Shown: one piece after another, positions 1 through 11,829 of the stretch
Layout of the letters: each line of letters begins with the position of its first letter
How positions within the stretch are numbered: the stretch's first letter is position 1
NCBI RefSeq assembly: GCF_007565055.1
Contig: NC_044566.1
Span: 96,177,797 to 96,241,796, forward strand
Origin: Rhinopithecus roxellana
Lineage: Eukaryota > Chordata > Mammalia > Primates > Cercopithecidae
Reading direction: 5' to 3'
DNA length: 64,000 bases
Translations under genes and position numbers: made by a program
Notes under the pieces: generated by a model
Told to the model about the DNA's origin: nothing
The model's input: only the letters and a program-made list of their open reading frames with translations
Database searches by the model: none

Positions 1-1507
1 AAGGGGTGTTGAATTATATCCAAGGCCTTTTCTGCATCTACTGAGATAATTATGTGGTTTTTATCATTGGTTCTGTTTATGTGATGGATTATGTTCATTG
101 ATTTGTGCATGTTGAGCCAGCCTTGCATCCCAGTGATGAAGCTGACTTGCTCATGGTGGATAAGCTTTTTAATGTGCTGCTGGATTTGGTTTGCCAGTAT
201 TCTATTGAGAATTTTTGCATTGATATTCATCAGGAATGTTGGCCTGAAATTTTCTTTTTTTGTTGTGTCTCTGCCAGGTTTTGGTATTAGGATGATGCTG
301 GTCTCATAAAATGAATTAGGGAGGATTCCCTCTTTTTCTACTGTTTGGAGTAGTTTCAGAATGAATGGTACTAGCTCCCTTTTGTACCTTTGTTAGAATT
401 TGGCTGTGAATCCATCTCGCCCTGGTTGGTAGGCTATTAATTACTGCCTCAATTTCAGAACTTGTTATTGGTCTATTCAGGGATTTGACTTCTTCCTGGT
501 TTAGTCTTGGGAGGGTGTATATGTCCAGGAATTTATCTATTTCTTCTAGATTTTGTAGTTTATTTGCATAGAGGTGTTTATAGTATTCTCTGATGGTAGT
601 TTGAATTTCCATGGGATCAGTGGTGAAATCCCCTTTATCATTTTTTATTGTGTATATTAGATTCTTCTCTCTTTTCTTCATTAGTCTGGTTTGTGATCTA
701 TCTAATTTATTAATCTTTTCAAAAAACCAGCTACTGGATTCATTGATTTTTTGAAGTGTTTTTCATGTCTCTATCTCCTTCTGTTCTGCTCTGATCTTAG
801 AAACTATTTCTTATCTTCTGCTAGCTTTTGAATTTGTTTGCTCTTGCTTCTCTAGTTATTTTAATTGTGATGTTAGGGTGTTCATTTTCGATCTTTCCTG
901 CTTTCTCCTGTGGGCATTTAGTGCTATGAATTTCCCTCTAAACACTGCTTTAGCTGTGTCCCAGAGACTTTGGTACATTGTGTCTTTGTTCTCATTGGTT
1001 TCAAAGAAGTTATTTATTTAAATTTATTTAAGTTGTTATTTACCCCGTAGTTATTCAGGAGCAGGTTGTTCAGTTTCCATGTAGTTGTGAGGTTTTGAGT
1101 GAGTTTCTTAATCCTGAGTTCTAATTTGATTGCCCTGTGGTCTGAGAGACTGTTTATTATGATTTTCATTCTTTTGCATTTGCTGAGGAGTGTTTTACAT
1201 CCAATTATGTGGTCAATTTTAGAATAAGTTTGATGTGGTGCTGAGAAGAATATATATTCTGCTGATTTGGGGTGGAGAGTTCTGTAGATGTCTATTAGGT
1301 CCATTTGGTCCAGAGCTGAGTTCAAGTCCTGAATATCCTTGTTAATTTTATGTCTCGTTAATCTGTCTAATATTGACAGTGGGGTGTTAAAGTATCCCAC
1401 TATTATTGTGTGGGAGTCTAAATCTCTTTGTAGGTCTCTAAAAACTTGCTTTGTGAATCTGGGTGCTCCTGTATTGGGTGCATATATATTGAGGATAGTT
1501 AGCTCTT

Positions 1508-1800
1508 TTTTTTTTTTTTTGAGGCGGAGTCTCGCTCTGTCGCCCGGGCTGGAGTGCAGTGGCCAGATCTCAGCTCACTGCAAGCTCCGCCTCCCGGGTT
1601 TACGCCATTCTCCTGCCTCAGCCTCCCGAGTAGCTGGGACTACAGGCGCCCGCCACCTCGCCCGGCTAGTTTTTGCATTTTTAGTAGAGACGGGTTTTCA
1701 CCGTGTTAGCCAGGATGGTCTCGATCTCCTGACCTCGTGATCCGCCCGTCTCGGCCTCCCAAAGTGCTGGGATTACAGGCTTGAGCCACCGCGCCCGGCC
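1508..1800 (-). mobile_element. AluY (Old World monkey AluYR type), antisense
   Basis: Full-length Alu with the poly(T) end at left. It carries GGCCAGATCTCAGC (reverse complement of GAGATCTGGCC), GGGTTTACGCC and CAGGCTTGAGCC, which are characteristic of cercopithecoid AluY. The target duplication TAGTTAGCTCTT lies at 1496-1507 and again at 1801-1812 and splits L1 ORF2. Low divergence from the AluY form indicates a young insertion. Confidence 0.95.
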
Positions 1801-2301
1801 TAGTTAGCTCTTCTTGTTGCATTATCCCTTTACCATTATGTAATGCCCTTTGTCTTCTTTGATCTTTGTTGGTTTAAAGTGTTTTATCAGAGGCTAGTAT
1901 TGCAACCCCTGCTTTTTCTAGCTTTCCATTTGCTTGGTAAATCTACCTCCATACCTTTATTTTGAGCCTATGTGTGTCTTTGCATGTGAGATGGTCTCCT
2001 GAATATAGCACACTGATGGGCCTTGACTCTTTACCCAATTTGCCAGTCTGTGTCTTTTAATTGGGGCATTTAGCCCATTTACATTTAAGGTTAATATTGT
2101 TATGTGTGAATTTGGTCCTGTCATTATGATGCTAGCTGGTTATTTTGCACATTACTTGATGCAGTTTCTTCATAGCATCAATGGCCTTGACATTTTGATA
2201 TGTTTTTGCAGTGGCTGGTACCAGTTTTTCCTTTCCATATTTAATACTTCCTTCAGGAGCTCTTGTAGGGCAGGCCTGGTGGTGACAAAATCCCTCATCA
2301 T

Positions 2302-3219
2302 TTACTTGTCTGTAAGGGATTTTATTTCTCCTTCACATATTAATCTTAGTTTGACTGGATATGAAATTCTGGGTTGAAAATTCTTTTCTTTAAGAATGTA
2401 GAAAGTTGGTCCCCACTTTCTTCTGGTTTGTAGGGTTTCTGCAGAGAAATCCACTGTTAGTCTGATGGGCTTCTTTTTGTGGGTAACCCGACCTTTCTTT
2501 CTGGCTGCCCTTAACATTTTTTCCTTCATTTCAACCTTCACGAATTTCACGTTTAAGTGTCTTGGGGTTGCTCTTCTCATGGAGTATCTTTGTGGTGTTC
2601 TCGATATTTCCTGAATTTGAATGTTGGCATGTCTTGCTAGATTGGGGAAGTTTACCTGGATAATATCCTGAAGTGTGTTTTCCAACGTGGTTCCATTCTC
2701 CCTGTCACTTTCAAGTAAACCAATCAAATGTAGGTTTGGTCTTTTCACATAGTCCCATATTTTTTGGAGGCTTTGTTTGTTCCTTCTCATTCTTTTTTCT
2801 CTAATCTTGTCTTCATGCTTTATTTCATTAAGTCCATCTTCAATCTCTGATATCCTTTCTTCCACTTGATCGATTTGGCTATTGATAATTGTGTATGCTT
2901 CACGAAGTTCTTGTGCTGTGTTTTTCAGTTCCATCAGGTCATTTATGTTCTTCTCTAAACCGGTTATTCTAGTTAGCAGTTCCTGTAACCTTTTATCAAG
3001 GTTCTTAGCCTCCTTGCATTGGATTAGAACATGCTCCTTCAGCTCGGAGGAGCTTGTTATTACCCACCTTATGAAGCCTACTTCTGTTAATTCATCAAAT
3101 TCGTTCTCCATCCAGTTTTGTTCCCTTGCTGGTGAAGAGTTGTGATTCTCTGATGGAGAAGAGGCATTCTGGTTTCTGGAATTTTCAGCCTTTCTGTGCT
3201 GGCTTTTCCTCATTTTCAT
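2302..3219 (-). pseudogene. L1 ORF1p remnant, 305 codons, C-terminally truncated
   Basis: This frame encodes an L1 ORF1 protein, the RNA-binding trimeric chaperone of L1 retrotransposition. It starts MKMRKSQHRK. A WMENEFDEL segment follows near residue 36, then a heptad-rich coiled coil at about 50-150. The RRM core begins around the WDYVKRPNLHLIG motif, and the C-terminal domain carries TPRHLNVKF and RRKWGPTF segments. The family is about 338 residues. Here a CAA-to-TAA change after the residues SLTDK removes the last roughly 30 residues, which should disable it. The coiled coil differs strongly from the ORF1 of the full-length L1 at 26624-27610, while the RRM is well conserved, as is usual between L1 lineages. 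Expression is not expected. Confidence 0.9.
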
Positions 3220-3329
3220 GGATTTGTTTACTTTTCGTCTTTGATGATGGTGACCTTGGGATGGGGTTCTTGAGTGGTCATCCTTTTTGTTGATGTTGAT
3301 GCTATTGCTTTCTGTTTATTAGTTTTCCT

Positions 3330-3332
<3 letters not shown>

Positions 3333-3365
<33 letters not shown>

Positions 3366-3644
3366 AGGCGGAGTCTCGCTCTGTCGCCCGGACTGGAGTG
3401 CAGTGGCCAGATCTCAGCTCACTGCAAGCTCCGCCTCCCGAGTTTACGCCATTCTCCTGCCTCAGCCTCCCGAGTAGCTGGGACTACAGGCGCCCGCCAC
3501 TTCGCCCGGCTAGTTTTTGTATTTTTAGTAGAGACGGGGTTTCACCGTGTTAGCCAGGATGGTCTCGATCTCCTGACCTCGTGATCCGCCCGTCTCGGCC
3601 TCCCAAAGTGCTGGGATTACAGGCTTGAGCCACCGCGCCCGGCC
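3333..3644 (-). mobile_element. AluY (Old World monkey AluYR type), antisense, long poly(A)
   Basis: Full-length Alu almost identical to the copy at 1508-1800. It has an uninterrupted run of about 32 T at its left end, meaning a long pure poly(A) tail and hence a recent insertion. The target duplication TAGTTTTCCTTCT lies at 3320-3332 and at 3645-3657, inside the 5' UTR of the antisense L1. Confidence 0.95.
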
Positions 3645-3698
3645 TAGTTTTCCTTCTAACAGTCAGGCCTCTCTTCTGTAGGTCTGCTGGAGTTCTGG

Positions 3699-4378
3699 TA
3701 GCGGGACTGTAGATTAGTAGCCACCGCTTATCTACTGCAATCATTTTTGGTAGCTACTGTTCTCTACCAAACCAACAAAACACAAAGAGTTATACATGAC
3801 CATCTTTTCACCTTTTCAGGATATAATTTGAAATCATTTTCTAGAAGAATAATTACATTTTGTGATATGTAAATCCCTTTCCAAATATAAGGTTCTGTGA
3901 GAACATTTTTCTGGGGATGTGGGGGAAGGCAAGGGATGCCAGAGTATAGTAAGAAAAAGCTTTGAGGTCTTGAAGTGGAGATGGCATTGAAAGAGAGCAT
4001 TAGAGGGAGGTAGAGAAACAGATTTTTCCTTGCTTCTGCCACCAAACAGTTTTCTGTGATTGGGTTTTCCTCTTGGGCTTCATTATTCTCAGCTATAAAA
4101 TAAAGAAGATGAATAACAAAACCTCAAAGATTCCTCCTAGTTCTCAAGTTCAATGGCTCTCATTTGTAGAGTCCCCAGAGGACAGTAGTAAATAATTCTC
4201 CTCACTTGTTTGGCAAGTTACCAGGAAAGCCATTTCATCTCAATAGACTAACCCCCCTGCCTGAAATTCACCTAACTGGAAATGCACTTAGAGGGGCAAT
4301 TCTCCTTTTCAATACAGTATTACTGGGGGAGAGTGGAATTTATTTATTTTTTGCCTCCATGTCTTAGTAAGTACATAG
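3699..4378. other. No recognised gene; possible MIR scrap at about 4060-4150
   Basis: Mostly unannotated sequence. Around 4060-4150 the order 'GGGCTTCATTATTCTCAGCTATAAAATA...' resembles the MIR core and its downstream part on the plus strand, but it is too diverged to be sure. No splice-flanked open frame was recognised. Confidence 0.35.
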
Positions 4379-4600
4379 ATTTTTTTTAAACTTTGTTTTT
4401 AATCAACAAATAATAATTGTATATATTTTTGGGATGCAATGTGATATTTTTATATGGGATGTTTGTATACATTGTGGAATGGCTAAATCAAGCTAATTAA
4501 CATATCCATCATCTCACATACTTATCAATATTTTTGTGGTGAGAATATGTAAATTCTAATTTTTTAGACATTTTGAAATATGCAATACATTATTGTTCAG
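4379..4600 (-). mobile_element. L1MA-type 3' UTR fragment, antisense
   Basis: Sequence such as 'GATTAAATCAAGCTAATTAACATATCCATCA' (in part), 'CTCACATACTTATCA' and 'AATATGCAATACATTATT' matches, from memory, the 3' UTR of L1MA/L1PB elements in reverse orientation. A T-rich start at 4379-4390 fits the reversed poly(A) end. Confidence 0.7.
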
Positions 4601-4605
4601 TTTCT

Positions 4606-7600
4606 GGTTCCAAACTGGTGGCATCCAAACAAGCGGGCCTCACTCTCCTCCACAGAAAATAGAAAACAAATCTACAGCACTGAGATATCCCAGAACTCAA
4701 AAATGAGGATGAAGCAACTACCAGGGCCACAGAGATGTAAAAAAAAACTCTGAGTAGACAGCAAAAGACTCAGACTTCAGTATCTGCAACACCCCGCCCC
4801 ACAATCAGTTTGGCACTAAACACACGGAAAATTTCCCCCTGACTCACGGGTTTCTACACTGAAAAAAGTGAGATCAAGGTGGACAATCAGCTTCCCCACG
4901 ATCTTGGGTTCCTGGCAGGAGATCCTGTCCCTGGTTTAACCCAAAGGAGACATCATCAGTGCCTGAGGGGAGAAATATTTTGGATGACAACCAAAGACAA
5001 TGATGGGAGGTGGGATTACCATTCCCAGCCCTAGAAACTCTGTTCTGCAACTTAGCTAGAGGAGATGCCAAATCAGAGTGAAAAAATTAAAAATAAAAGT
5101 AAAAATTGGAGGGGGGATGGAGTTAAAGTGTAGGATCTTTTTTTTAGTTTTTTCTTTATTTGCTTGTTTCTATTCTTTTTTGTGTGATCTAAAATAAGTT
5201 GTTATCTCTTCAAAATTACTTATTATATCTGTAAGATTTTTTTTGTAATCCTCATGTTAACCTCAATGCAAAAATCTATAATAGATACACTGAAAATAAT
5301 AAGCAACAAATTAAAACATACTACCAGAGAAAACATGCTACTGTCTTCACTTAAGCACAAATGAAGACAGTAAGAAAGGAATAAAGGAGTTATAAAACAA
5401 ACAGAAAACAAGCAACAAAATGGTAGTATTCAGTTCTTACTTATCGATAATAACACTAAATATAAATGAACTGAATTATCCAATGAAAACACACAGAGTG
5501 GCTGGATAAAGAAAAAAGACCAAACTATACGCTGCTTACAAGAAACCACTTCACCTATAAAGACATGTATAGACTGAAAGTGAAGGAGTTGAAAAAGATA
5601 TTCCATACAAGTGAAAACAAAAAAAGATCAGGACCAGCTATACTTATATTAGATAAAGTACACTACAAGTCAAAGATTTAAGAAGGTCACTATTTAATGA
5701 TAAAGGGGTCAATTCAGCAAGAGGATATAATAATTATAAATATCTATGTACCCAACACTAGAGTACATAAGTAAATAAAGCAAACATTAATGCATCTAAA
5801 GGAAGAGATAGACTGCAATGCAATAACAGTAGGGGACTTTAACATTCCACTCTCAGTAAAGAACAGATCATCCAGATAGCAAATCAACAAAGAAACATTG
5901 AAGTTAAACTATACATTACACCTAATAGGCCTGACATTTACAGAACATTTCACCCAAATGCTGTAGAATATACTTTCTTTTTATCAGTACATGGAACATT
6001 CTTCAGAATAAACTATAGTTTAGCCCACAAAACAAGTCTGAACACATTGTTATATGTAGAAATCACATCAAGTATCTTTTCTGACCACAATATAATAAAA
6101 CTAGAAATCAATAATAAGAGAAACCTCAGAAACTTCACAAACACATGGAAATTAAACAACGCAGTCTTCAGTGACCAATGGGTCCATGAAGAAATTAAGA
6201 AAAAAAATTAAAAATCTCTTGAAACAAATTAACAGGGAAATATATGATAGCAAATACAACAAAAGCCATAGTACAGGTGATGTTTATGCCAATAAATGCC
6301 TACCTCAAAAAAGTAGAAATACTTCAAATAAACAACCTGATGATGTACCTCAAGGAGTTAGAAAAGCAAGAATAAACCAAACCCAAAATTAGTAGAAAGA
6401 AATCATAAAAATAATAGCAGAAATAAATGAAATTGAGACTGAAAAGACCCAATACATGTTTTGATCAATGAAACAAAACATTGCTTTTATGAAAAGATAA
6501 GCAAAATTGACAAACCTTTAGCTAGACTAAGAAAAAAAAGAGAGAAGACCCAAATAAATAAAATCAGAAACAAAAAAGGAGACATAACAGAAATCCATAA
6601 CTGAGACCACAAAAATACAAAGAATCATTAGAGACTACTATGAACAACTATACATCAACAAACTGAAAACCTGAAAGAAATGCAAAAATTCGTGGACACA
6701 TAAAACCTACCAAAGTTGGACTATGAAGAAGTAGAAAGCTTCAACAAATCAATAACGAGTAATGAGATCAAAGCTATAAGAAGAAGTCTCCCTTCAAAGA
6801 AAAACCTGGGACCTGATGACTTCACTTCACATTTCAAAAAGAACTAATGCCAGTTCAATGCAAACTCTTCAAAAAAGATTGAAGAGAATGGAATACTTCC
6901 AAACTCATTCTATGAAGCCAGCATTACCCTAATACCAAAACCAGGTAAGAACGCAACAAAAAAGAAACTACAGGCCAAATCACTGATGAATATAGATGCA
7001 AAAATTATCGACAAAATACTACTAGCACATTGAATTTGACAACACATTAATAAGATCATTCATCAGGATCAGGTGGGATTCATCCCAGGGTGCAAGGATG
7101 GTTCAACATATACAAATAATAAACATGATACATCACATTAACAGAACCAAGAATAAAACACCTATGATTAGTTTAACAAATGCTGAAAAAACATTTGATT
7201 AAATTCAGCATTCCTTCACGAATAAAACCCTCAACAAACTGAGTATAGAAGAAACATATCTCAAAATAATAAAAGCCTATATATTTATTCTGGAACCTGG
7301 ATGAGAAAAATCATAATAACAGTAATATTAATAAAGGCCTATATGACAAATCCAAAGCCAACATTATGCTGAATGAAGAGCAAATGAAAACCTTTCCTCT
7401 AAGACCTGGAAAAAGACAAAGATGCCCACCTCCACCACTTTTATTCAACAGAACACCAGATGTCCTCTGGTCAGAACAATTATGCAAGAGAAAGAAATAA
7501 AAGGCATCCAAATTGGAAAATAAGTCAAATTAGCCTTGTTTGCAGATGACATGATCTTATACCTAGAAAAACCTAAAGACTCCACCCAACTATCATTAGA

Positions 7601-8800
7601 ACTAATAAAAAAAAGAACTAATAAAAAAAAAAAACAGTAAAGTTGCACAATACAAAATCAGCATGCAAAAATCGGTAACATTTACATACACCAACAGAAT
7701 ACAACCTGAAAAAGAAATCAAGAAAGCAATCCCATTAACAATAGTTACAAAGAATATAAAGTACTTAGGAATCAATATAACCAAAGATGTGAAAGATCTG
7801 TATAAGGTAAAGCATAAAAATAAAAAACACTGATGAAAGAAATTGAAGAGGACATAAAAACGTGGAAAGATATTTTATACCTATAAATTGGAAGAGTTAA
7901 GATTGTTAAAATTACAATACTACCTACCCAAAGCAATCTAAAGATTCAATGCAACTTCTACCAAAATTCCACTGTCATTCTTCACAGATACAGAAAAAAA
8001 CAATCCTAAAATTTATATGGAAATATGAAAGACTTCAAAGCTAGATGCACAACACAGCCTGACTTCAAAATGTAATACAAAGCAATAGTAACAAAATCAG
8101 TGTGGTACTGGCATAAAAACAAATACATAGGTCAATGGAATAGAATAGAGAACCTAGATACAAATCCATGCGTTTTTAGCCAACCTGTTTTTGACAAAGG
8201 TACCAAGAATGTATAATAGGAAAAGACAGTCTCTTCAATAAACGGTGCTGGATAAACTGGATAATCATATGCAGATGAATGAAACTAGACCCCTCTCACC
8301 ATAGATACAAATAAAATAAACATAGATTAAAGATTTAAATCTAAGACCTGAAACTGTGAAACTACCAGAATAAAAAATTGGGGAAATGCTTCAGAATGTT
8401 GGCCTGGACAAAGAATTTTTGTGTATGACCTCAAAAACACAGGCAACAAAAGCAAAAATAGACAAATGAGATTATATCAAGCTAACAGTCTTCTATACAA
8501 CAGAGGACACAATCATTCAAGTGAAGAGACAATTCACCGAATGGGAGAAAATATTTGCTAACTATTCATCTAACACTCAAACGATAGCAAAAAAAACAAT
8601 AATTTTACTAAAAAATGGGCAAAAGATCTGACTAGACATTTCTCAGAAGAAGGCATACAAATGACTAACAGGCATAGGAAAAAATATTCAACATCACTAA
8701 TGATCACACTAGTTAAAATGGATTTTTATAAAAAAAGACAGGCAATCTGGCGAGCATGTGGAGAAAGAGGAACCCTCATTCACTGTTGGTGGGAACGTAC
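4606..8800 (+). mobile_element. Older L1 (L1MA/L1PB-type), sense, ORF1 missing
   Basis: The left part (about 4606-5090) resembles an old L1 5' UTR, with CAGTTTGGCACTAAA, CTTGGGTTCCTGGCAGGAGA and GAGGAGATGCCAAATCAGA. Then comes a T-rich inter-ORF spacer (about 5100-5450). ORF2 follows, with endonuclease at about 5450-6160 (including GGGGACTTTAACATTCCACT), linker and reverse transcriptase at about 6700-7600 (including GATCAGGTGGGATTCATCCC and TTTGCAGATGACATGAT), and the C-terminal part to about 8800. No ORF1 is found between the 5' UTR and the spacer, so about 1 kb is absent. ORF2 carries many stops and frameshifts. Homology ends at CACTGTTGGTGGGAACGTA, where the inverted continuation at 8805-9222 takes over. 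Confidence 0.85.
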
Positions 8801-8804
8801 CCCA

Positions 8805-9222
8805 ACAATCTACTTTATGAGATCCACTTTTCTGGTCCCACATATGACTGAGAATGTGCGACATTTGTCTTTCTCTGTCTGGCTTTTTTTGCTTAACATA
8901 ATGTCCTCCAGTTCCTTCCATGTTGCTGCAAATGACTGGATTTCATTATTTTTTATGGCTGAATAGTACTCCATTGTATATATGTACCACATTTTCATCA
9001 TCCATTTTTCCACTAATAGGCACTTAGATTGATTCCATATCTTGGCTGTTGTGAATAGTACTACAATAAACATGAGAATGCAGGTACCTCTTTGATATGC
9101 TGATTTCCTTTCTTTTTGATAGTACTTGGAAAAGGAATTGTTGGATCATTTGGTATTCTTAGTTCTTCTGAGGAACATCCACACTGTTTTCTATGGTAGC
9201 TGTGCTAATTTACATTCCCACT
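8805..9222 (-). mobile_element. Inverted 3' part of the same older L1
   Basis: Read on the minus strand this is L1 ORF2 C-terminus: GGGAATGTAAATTAG, then 'CACAGCCAAGATATGGAATC', the WMMKMWYIYTMEYYSAIKN-type residues, and the end with GACCAGAAAAGTGGATCTCAT at about 8815. Its first L1 base corresponds almost exactly to the point where the sense L1 stops at 8800. It therefore looks like an inverted continuation rather than an unrelated insertion. No poly(A) is seen on either side. Confidence 0.8.
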
Positions 9223-9235
9223 GCAAGAGGGAAGG

Positions 9236-10580
9236 TAAATGTAACGCTTTTCATTTTTAAAATGCTTTTTTAGTTAGATGTTGTATGTTATAGCTTGACT
9301 ATAAAATGTGTTTGTATTTCTTCTTCCATTTTCCAGCTTTGTTTTGTTGTTATTGTTCTATTCAGTGTTTTGCAAATAGCATATATTCAATAATTTTTTA
9401 AACTTTATTCTCCTCAAAATACTGCCTTTAAAGTTTATTCCTCACTTTCTACCTTAGTTCATGCAATATTTTTTTTTTCTTTTTAGTAGCATCATTTCAG
9501 TCAAAAGATAGGATAGAAGGATAAACAACAAACACACCAGGACAAAAACCCATAAGACTATAAGGGTGTCTTAAAATTCCTGGAATAAACATGATCAATA
9601 CTCTTCTACTTCAGTAACCCCTCTGTGGCCATATGTGTTGAGATGCTCTAGTGGCCCATGTTCAAGGTTTATCTTGCTTCGAAAATTCTGATTGAACCAG
9701 AAGCTTCAGGAAAGAACCATGTTATCACCAACTCCTTACATGGAAGGAGTACAAAATCACTGTCACTAAGCCAGTGGGCAAAGCCTGAGCTCTGAGCTCA
9801 TAGCTCCTTCAATACTTTTATTCAGACTATAGAAAATCAGCATTCCAGAGTGAGGGAAGTGTAGACTGTTTGTTGAGCCTTCTGCTCAGTTCCAGAATTA
9901 TAAGCTATGGTGCTTTACTTTCATCTGCTCCAGAGGGTCAGAAAGCCCCCTTGGAATTATCATTGCTTTTGCAAACTTTCTCATTGACAGCTGAAACTTA
10001 AAGTTTAATTGTACTCATAGTCATGTACCCATACTCTGTTCAGATTGAATTTTAACAAGAAAATACAATTTTTTTTTCCTGGTTTTGGTTCTTCTTTTGG
10101 GTACTAAGATCTAAAATTCTGCAGCTACAGAGATGAGATGCTAAAGCTTTTCAACCACAGGCAGTCCTCTATTTAAAAGATACATCCTAAATTGGCATTT
10201 ATCTCCAGTTCTAGATTTGGAGAGTGGGTAGTAACATCTAAGTGCCTCAATGCCAGAAATAAATGGTTCCTGGGGTTAGGGACACCAGGAGAAAGCAAGG
10301 ACAGAGGTTGGCAGGGTGTTTAAGAATTATGGAGATTCAAATATACAGCTTTTCTATCTCTATAGACTCAATAGTTAAATAAATGGTATTGGAAAGGCTC
10401 TGTTCTCTCTAAGTAAGAGGACTCTTTCTGTATTTTGCATCTGCCCACTAGGAAATCTGATTTCAACAGGTAAATCATGTAAGAGATGGCTTGACAGCTT
10501 TTGAGAATCTCATCCATTTCTTAACTTCACTCCAGAGATACAAATGCATTAATTCCATCAAGACCAAATATTTCCATCAG
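9236..10580. other. Unannotated non-coding sequence
   Basis: No repeat family or coding exon was recognised here. Open frames are short and overlap on both strands. AT-rich with scattered T runs (9470-9483, 10069-10080). Confidence 0.5.
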
Positions 10581-10589
10581 CATAAAGGT

Positions 10590-10920
10590 GTTTGGATCCC
10601 ATAACTGAGTTATCATACATTTGGGATTTATTCTAAGGAAATAACTCTAAAGGGAAGATATGATTTTGCCTGTTTTTTGGCTGCAAAATTATTTATAATT
10701 GCAGAACCATTGGGATTGACCTTAGAGTCACACAAAGGGGGATGGTATATAAATTATGAAAAATTTTATTGGTAAAAATTATTAAAACCATGAAATAGTA
10801 AGAAAAGAGATTTGCAGTTAAATGATAGTGAGAAAACAAGAACATAAACTATCATTTATGTTTTGATTACACGTTTTAAAGTTGTTTATAAGAACCAGGA
10901 AGAGAAAGGAATGGAAAGCA
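10590..10920 (+). mobile_element. Ancient L1M (L1ME/MC-like) 3' fragment
   Basis: The order TTTATTCTAAGGAAATAA, GCAAAATTATTTATAATTGC, 'GGGGGATGGTATATAAATTATG' and AAACCATGAAATAGTAAG follows the end of ORF2 and 3' UTR of old L1M elements, heavily diverged. There is no reading frame. Confidence 0.5.
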
Positions 10921-11211
10921 AAACTAAACTGTCAGCAGTGCCGATGGAAGTTTAGATGATCTTTCTTGTTGTTATTTTTCCTATTGTGGTTACCGTGTAG
11001 TCTAATTTTGAAACAGCTGTTCTGCGGAGAAGCAATTGGGAATTTCTAGTCTCTGCCAATATTTTCTAAGTGTGTTTCATAGGACACTAGTTAGGTCTAA
11101 AACATTAAGGCATTCAGTGAAAACAAAAGAAAGTAAAACAAAAAGAGATTTGGATCAAATGAATGTTATACACATTTGGTGTCAAAGTTGTCACTATAGG
11201 GTTCCTTAGAG

Positions 11212-11566
11212 GAGTGGTCCCCAATCTTTATGGCACCAGGGACCATTGGTGGATTCCATTTTGTGGAAGACAATTTTTCCACAGCCCGGTGAGGAGGTCC
11301 AGTGGGATGGTTTTGGGATGAAACTGTTCCACCTCAGATCATCAGGCATTAGTCTTATAAGGAGTGTGCAACCTAGATCCCTTGCATATGCAGTTCACAA
11401 GAGGTTTTATGCTTCTATGAAAATCTAATACAGCCGGTGATCTGACTGGAGACAGAGCTCAGGTGGTAAAGCTTGCTTGCCCATTGCTCAGCTCCTGTTG
11501 TGTGGCCCGGTTCCTAACAGGCCATGGATCAGGGCTGGTCCACAGCCCAGGGTTTGGAGACCCTTG
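11212..11566 (-). mobile_element. Complete MER1-like hAT-Charlie non-autonomous DNA transposon
   Basis: Both ends are present: AGTGGTCCCCAATCTTTATG on the left and the inverted form 'GGTTTGGAGACCCTTG' on the right. Internal landmarks are GTGGCCCGGTTCCTAACAGG, CCTCAGATCATCAGGCATTAG and CACAGCCCGG. An 8-bp target duplication, CCTTAGAG at 11204-11211 and TCTTAGAG at 11567-11574, has the length and central TA typical of hAT elements. No transposase is encoded. The family name is recalled, not searched. Confidence 0.85.
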
Positions 11567-11685
11567 TCTTAGAGTCTTCAGTATGCTAATATAGAACTTG
11601 TATCTCCCAAAAGGGAAATAAATATGCAGCCTTTTAAAGATACATCAGACCGCAGAATCACATCTCAGCATCTCCCTCCAATATG

Positions 11686-11724
11686 CACACACACACACAC
11701 TACACACATATACACACACACACG
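11686..11724. repeat. (CA)n microsatellite, interrupted
   Basis: CA dinucleotides with TA interruptions ('CACACACACACTACACACAT', then ACACACACACACGG). Confidence 0.9.
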
Positions 11725-11829
11725 GGCATTCTGCATGCCCAGTGTTCTGCTGAGCAAGCTGTAGGTAATTTCAGGTCCCGACTCATGCAGTCACCTTGCT
11801 CTGTCAAAGCTAAACGAACACTTCTTTAG

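Larger units (their letters stand above)
1..3698 (-). mobile_element. Primate L1 (L1PA/PB-type), antisense, 5'-truncated in its 5' UTR; runs off the left edge
   Basis: Read on the minus strand this gives L1 in order: the end of the 5' UTR (about 3698-3220), ORF1 (3219-2200), the inter-ORF spacer, and ORF2 from the endonuclease into reverse transcriptase (about 2110 to 1). The reverse transcriptase segment that includes the AFDKIQ-like region lies at the left edge, so the 3' half is outside the window. ORF2 is broken into short frames. Two Alus (1508-1800 and 3333-3644) interrupt the element, each flanked by a target duplication that closes the L1 perfectly. L1 homology stops abruptly at about 3698, inside the 5' UTR, which makes this a near-full-length 5' truncation. 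The poly(A) and target duplication cannot be seen. Confidence 0.95.

Noticed and set aside
1339..1740. 133-codon frame on the plus strand
   Set aside because: It runs from antisense L1 into antisense Alu (LALSPGLECSGQISAHCKL is the classic Alu translation). Not a gene.
2302..3219. Intact L1 ORF1 implying an active element
   Set aside because: C-terminus cut by a CAA-to-TAA change, ORF2 full of lesions, and two Alus inserted in the element.
8805..9235. Standard twin-priming inversion of the L1
   Set aside because: Twin priming puts the inverted 5' segment before a normally oriented 3' end with poly(A). The order here is the opposite and no poly(A) is seen.
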